From contig CAVYIF010000015.1 in the NCBI GenBank assembly GCA_963768585.1, positions 1-64,000 on the forward strand: a stretch of 64,000 nucleotides of DNA, read 5' to 3'. The notes under the pieces are model-generated. The model was not told where the DNA came from. It saw only the letters and a list, made by a program, of their open reading frames with translations, and did not search any database. The stretch comes from CAVUNY01 sp963768585 (GTDB lineage Bacteria; Chloroflexota; Anaerolineae; Anaerolineales; Anaerolineaceae). The position numbers were made by a program, and so were the translations under genes. Below, piece by piece: positions 61,015 to 64,000 of the stretch; positions within the stretch are counted from its first letter, which is position 1, and each line of letters opens with the position of its first letter.

Positions 61015-61064
61015 TCAGGGAGAGGTATTTCAACCCATCCAGATATGAAACGAAAAAACCCTTC

Positions 61065-61463
61065 TCAAACAGCGTTTAGCTGGTAAATCTGGATCAGATT
61101 GCCGCACGGGTCATGCAGCACGGCGGCAGTGGTCACGCCAACGTTGGTCGGCTCCATGCTAAATTCAACGCCCAATGCGCGCATTCTTTCATATTCCTGC
61201 TGCACATCATCCACCTGGAATGCCGTGTAAGGGATCCCGTCCCGCACCAGATCCTCCTTGAGCGCTTTCATGGCGGGATATTCGGCGTTGGGCTCCAGCA
61301 GCAGCTCAACGCCGTCCGGATCTTCGGGGGAAACGACCGTGATCCAGCGCGCATCTCCACCCAGGGGGATATCCCGCTTTTTCACAAAACCCATCACCTC
61401 GGTATAAAACTTTAATGCTTTTTCGTAATCGTCGATCGATACACTTGTCAGTTTGATCTTCAT
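61065..61463 (-). CDS. VOC-family (glyoxalase/bleomycin-resistance-like) protein
   Basis: 132 residues. Two beta-alpha-beta-beta-beta modules: KLTSVSIDDYEKALKFYTEVMGF and GVTTAAVLHDPCGNLIQIYQL. Metal ligands such as the final Asp-Pro-x-Gly-Asn context are visible. Overlaps the upstream AraC-type gene by four bases (61460-61463), so it is cotranscribed with its regulator. Confidence 0.87.
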   Translation of the reverse strand: MKIKLTSVSIDDYEKALKFYTEVMGFVKKRDIPLGGDARWITVVSPEDPDGVELLLEPNAEYPAMKALKEDLVRDGIPYTAFQVDDVQQEYERMRALGVEFSMEPTNVGVTTAAVLHDPCGNLIQIYQLNAV

Positions 61464-61849
61464 TTTGAATACCCTTTCCGTAAGATTTGTGTGGCTTCAT
61501 GACAGGCGAGCCGGCGAAACTGGCTGGGGCTGAGACCATACTGCTGCTTGAACGCCCGGCTGAAGGCGGTGTGGGTGTCGTAGCCGGCAGCCAGCGCGAC
61601 CTGGGTGATATCCACAGCGCCCATGCGCAGTTTTCTCCCGGCGCGTTCCAGCCGCACCCGCCGCACGTAGCTGGCGATGTTTTCGCCGAGTTGGGCGGTA
61701 AAAATACGGTGAAAATGCGGGATCGAATAACCGGCCACATCGGCCAGCACTTCCCGGGTAAGGGATTCATCGATGTGGTCGCGGATATACTTTTTGACAC
61801 CGTCGATCTGTTCGCAGTATTCCTGAAGCCGCTGTTCGTCTGTCAACAT
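61460..61849 (-). CDS. AraC-family transcriptional regulator (HTH only)
   Basis: 129 residues consisting of the DNA-binding domain alone: LADVAGYSIPHFHRIFTAQLGENIASYVRRVRLERA and DITQVALAAGYDTHTAFSRAFKQQYGLSPSQFR, the two helix-turn-helices. There is no sensor domain. It probably regulates the coupled VOC gene. Confidence 0.88.
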   Translation of the reverse strand: MLTDEQRLQEYCEQIDGVKKYIRDHIDESLTREVLADVAGYSIPHFHRIFTAQLGENIASYVRRVRLERAGRKLRMGAVDITQVALAAGYDTHTAFSRAFKQQYGLSPSQFRRLACHEATQILRKGYSK

Positions 61850-61910
61850 AAGGGTATTATATCGGGCCAGAATTCGCTTTCGCTACACCAAGCGTATCAT
61901 CCTTTCTATT

Positions 61911-62540
61911 TTATCCATATTTTACAGTATTTAGATAGGCTTTATGAGATTTACGGGATCTAGCACCGAGTTCGAAATCCTGCCATTCGGCGCGCAGCAG
62001 GCCAAACCACAACCGGTCTACCACAGAACCGTCTTTTTTATGGCTGCGCTCCCGCAGGCGGCCCTCCAGGGTGAACCCGCAGCGTTGGGCCACGCGAGCG
62101 CTTTTTTCGTTGTCCGCCGCGCACTGCAGCTCCACCCGGCGCACGCCCAGGCGCTCAAAGGCAATGCGGCAGGCGGCGCGGGTGGCTTCGGAGGCGTAGC
62201 CTTTGCCGCCCTGATGCTGCACCGTGAAATAGCCCACCTCGATGCAGGGCACCTCCCAATCGGGGTTGGCCAGGTACACTTCGCCCACGAATTCGCCGCT
62301 GCTCTTCTCCCACAAACTCAGCATGAACAGCTCGCCTCGCCGCCACTGTTTGATTTGCCAGGCCATAAACACGCGGATGTCGCCTTCGCTCTGGGCAGAA
62401 GCCAGGTTGGGTGGCAGAAATTCGCGCAGGTGGGCCTGATTTTCTTGAAGCATACGAAAGTAGACCGGGGCATCCGTCAGGCGGTAGCGGCGCAGCAGCA
62501 GGCGTTCGGAGGTGAATTTGGTAGGCAGTTTCGGGGGCAT
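61911..62540 (-). CDS. GNAT N-acetyltransferase (RimJ/RimL type)
   Basis: 209 residues. TSERLLLRRYRLTDAP at the start, VGYFTVQHQGGKGYASEATRAACRIAFERLGVRRVELQCAADNEKSARVAQRCGFTLEGRLRE covers the acetyl-CoA loop and the NEKSARVAQRCGF motif of the RimJ/RimL group. Target unknown. Confidence 0.88.
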   Translation of the reverse strand: MPPKLPTKFTSERLLLRRYRLTDAPVYFRMLQENQAHLREFLPPNLASAQSEGDIRVFMAWQIKQWRRGELFMLSLWEKSSGEFVGEVYLANPDWEVPCIEVGYFTVQHQGGKGYASEATRAACRIAFERLGVRRVELQCAADNEKSARVAQRCGFTLEGRLRERSHKKDGSVVDRLWFGLLRAEWQDFELGARSRKSHKAYLNTVKYG

Positions 62541-62711
62541 ACCGTGGATTATACTAAGGAACAGCTTTATTTCCGCATTGAGAATAACGCCTCAATTCCA
62601 AAAAAACCGGCGTACAATTGGGGCTGTAGCCACTTTTCGCAATGAAAACGCCCCAGTTTGACCGGCAAACGCGAGATTGTGCCTGCCGGGATGGTTATCT
62701 GGAGAAAAACG

Positions 62712-64000
62712 ATGAACGGAAATGCTTATTGGAATGTGATCGTGTGCGGCGGCGGGCTGTCGGGGGTGTGCGCCGCCACCGCGGCGGCGCGCAGCGGCGC
62801 CCGAACCCTCCTGATCGAACGCGACGGCTCGCTGGGCGGCACGATGACCAACAATCTGGTCGGCCCGATGATGACCTTCCATTCGCCGCAGCGCCAGGTG
62901 ATCGGCGGCATGGCGCAGGAAGTGGTCGACCGCCTGACCGAGCTGGGCGCATCCGTGGGCCATATCCCGGACACCTCCGACTACTGCGCCACCATCACCC
63001 CCTTTGACGCCGAGGCGCTCAAGCTGGTCTGCCAGCGCATGGTGCTCGAGGCCGGCGGGGTGATCCTCTACAACAGCTTAATCTCCGGCGTGATCAAAAT
63101 AGACGGTGCCCTGCACGGCGTGCAGATCACCAACAAGGCCGGCGTTTCGGACTTAAAGGCCGACGTGGTGATCGATGCTACCGGCGATGCCGATGTGGCT
63201 TCTCTGGCCGGGGTGCCCTGCGATTTTGGCCGCCCGTCGGATGGGCTGGTGCAGCCGCTGACCCTGATGTTCAAACTGACCCATGTCGATAACGCCGCCC
63301 TGCGTGCTTATTCGGCCCAGCATCTGGATGAGGTCATGTTGGATGAACGCCAGATCGCCAGCTACCTCAACCAGACCTTGAATAAAAACTGCGGTTTTTC
63401 CGAAAAGCTGCAAAGCTACCTGGACCGCGGGAAAATGATCACCCAGCGCCGCGATATTCTCTTCTTTAACACGATTTATGAAGATGAGGTCATCGTCAAC
63501 GCCACCCGCGTGGGCGGGGTCAACCCGCTGGATCCCTGGGAGCTGAGCCAGGCGGAAAACACGGCCCGCGAGCAGGTCTTTGGGCTGTACGAATTTTTCA
63601 AACGCGAGATCCCCGGCTTTGCCCACAGCCGCATCGGCGCGGTGGGGATGCGCATCGGCGTGCGCGAGTCGCGCCGCATCCGCGGCGAGTACACCCTCAC
63701 CGCCGAGGATATCCTCGGGCAGCGCCGCTTCGCGGATGCCATCGCGCAGTGCGCCTACCCGATCGACATCCATGCCGTCGTTCCCGGCGAGGATGAAGCC
63801 AATACTTTCGCCTATCAGGGCGAGGTCTTCGACCTGCCCTACCGCTGCCTGGTTCCGTTGGATGTGGACCAGCTGCTGGTCGCCGGGCGCAGCGTTTCCG
63901 CCAGCCACGACGCCCAGGGAGCCATCCGCACTTCACCGACCTGTATGGCCATGGGCCAGGCCGCCGGAGTGGCGGCGGTGCAGGCCCTGCGCGAAGAAGT
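62712..64000 (+). CDS. FAD-dependent oxidoreductase (partial)
   Basis: The first 429 residues are present; the gene runs off the right edge. The FAD motif reads VIVCGGGLSGVCAATAAARSG, then ERDGSLGGTMTN and VIDATGDADVASLAGVP, characteristic of the FAD-dependent oxidoreductase family PF12831 with the GGT/GDAD motifs. GGAGAAAAACG precedes the ATG at 62712. Substrate is not known. Confidence 0.85.
   Translation, partial: MNGNAYWNVIVCGGGLSGVCAATAAARSGARTLLIERDGSLGGTMTNNLVGPMMTFHSPQRQVIGGMAQEVVDRLTELGASVGHIPDTSDYCATITPFDAEALKLVCQRMVLEAGGVILYNSLISGVIKIDGALHGVQITNKAGVSDLKADVVIDATGDADVASLAGVPCDFGRPSDGLVQPLTLMFKLTHVDNAALRAYSAQHLDEVMLDERQIASYLNQTLNKNCGFSEKLQSYLDRGKMITQRRDILFFNTIYEDEVIVNATRVGGVNPLDPWELSQAENTAREQVFGLYEFFKREIPGFAHSRIGAVGMRIGVRESRRIRGEYTLTAEDILGQRRFADAIAQCAYPIDIHAVVPGEDEANTFAYQGEVFDLPYRCLVPLDVDQLLVAGRSVSASHDAQGAIRTSPTCMAMGQAAGVAAVQALREE

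Noticed and set aside
1..64000. CRISPR arrays, tRNA or rRNA genes, prophage, replication origin
   Set aside because: Reading both strands by eye gave no repeat-spacer pattern, no cloverleaf, no rRNA and no phage genes; tRNAs could still be missed without a covariance search.

Overview
This window looks like chromosomal DNA from an uncultured or little-studied member of the Chloroflexota, most likely class Anaerolineae. That placement is inference. It rests on a moderately GC-rich chromosome, many plant cell-wall sugar genes, a giant secreted right-handed beta-helix protein ending in VFIPVVMR, and a mixture of Gram-positive-like regulators with unusual redox genes. No rRNA, tRNA, CRISPR array, phage or replication origin was seen. 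The only mobile-element trace is a decayed integrase-core fragment near 44.6 kb.

Layout. 1-3.4 kb: minus-strand sugar cluster (XRE-cupin regulator, GH39 glycosidase, Asp/Glu-racemase-like protein, partial TIM-barrel isomerase). 3.6-6.2 kb: a SelW-like selenoprotein with an in-frame UGA (easily missed by gene callers), tryptophanyl-tRNA synthetase with a four-cysteine Fe-S motif, a 46-bp perfect palindrome, dtd and a dihydroorotate-dehydrogenase-like gene. 6.3-10.9 kb: MarR regulator plus a heterodimeric ABC exporter. 10.9-15.7 kb: histidine kinase, DegV, WYL regulator and a terpenoid-cyclase-like barrel. 15.7-16.7 kb: nickel superoxide dismutase (sodN) and its maturation protease (sodX), separated by a hairpin and a 36-bp perfect palindrome. 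16.9-20.4 kb: serine hydrolase, GH105, CBS-ACT protein. 20.6-27.7 kb: a subtilase fused to about 1,500 residues of beta-helix repeats, read in six frames because of five frameshifts. 28-33.4 kb: GH78 rhamnosidase (one frameshift), dehydrogenases and arfB. 33.7-43.2 kb: ECF sigma factor with a long C-terminal extension, modA, and assorted metabolic enzymes. 43.5-56 kb: accessory and secreted proteins, a small-repeat family inserted in coding sequence, an S9 peptidase and an XRE protein with 29-residue repeats. 56.3-60.9 kb: a four-gene operon that fits oxidative D-apiose/D-apionate breakdown. 60.9-64 kb: VOC, AraC and GNAT genes and a partial FAD oxidoreductase.

How the genes fit together. GH78 (rhamnose release), GH105 (unsaturated rhamnogalacturonyl hydrolase), GH39, several Gfo/Idh/MocA dehydrogenases and the apiose-type operon point to use of pectin, especially rhamnogalacturonans; apiose is a signature sugar of rhamnogalacturonan II. 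NiSOD, the selenoprotein and the Fe-S TrpRS motif suggest an anaerobe or microaerophile that meets some oxygen.

Quality caveat. Several otherwise convincing genes carry single-base frameshifts (beta-helix protein, GH78, PD40 lipoprotein, phosphotransferase). These may be assembly errors or real decay, and raw reads should decide.
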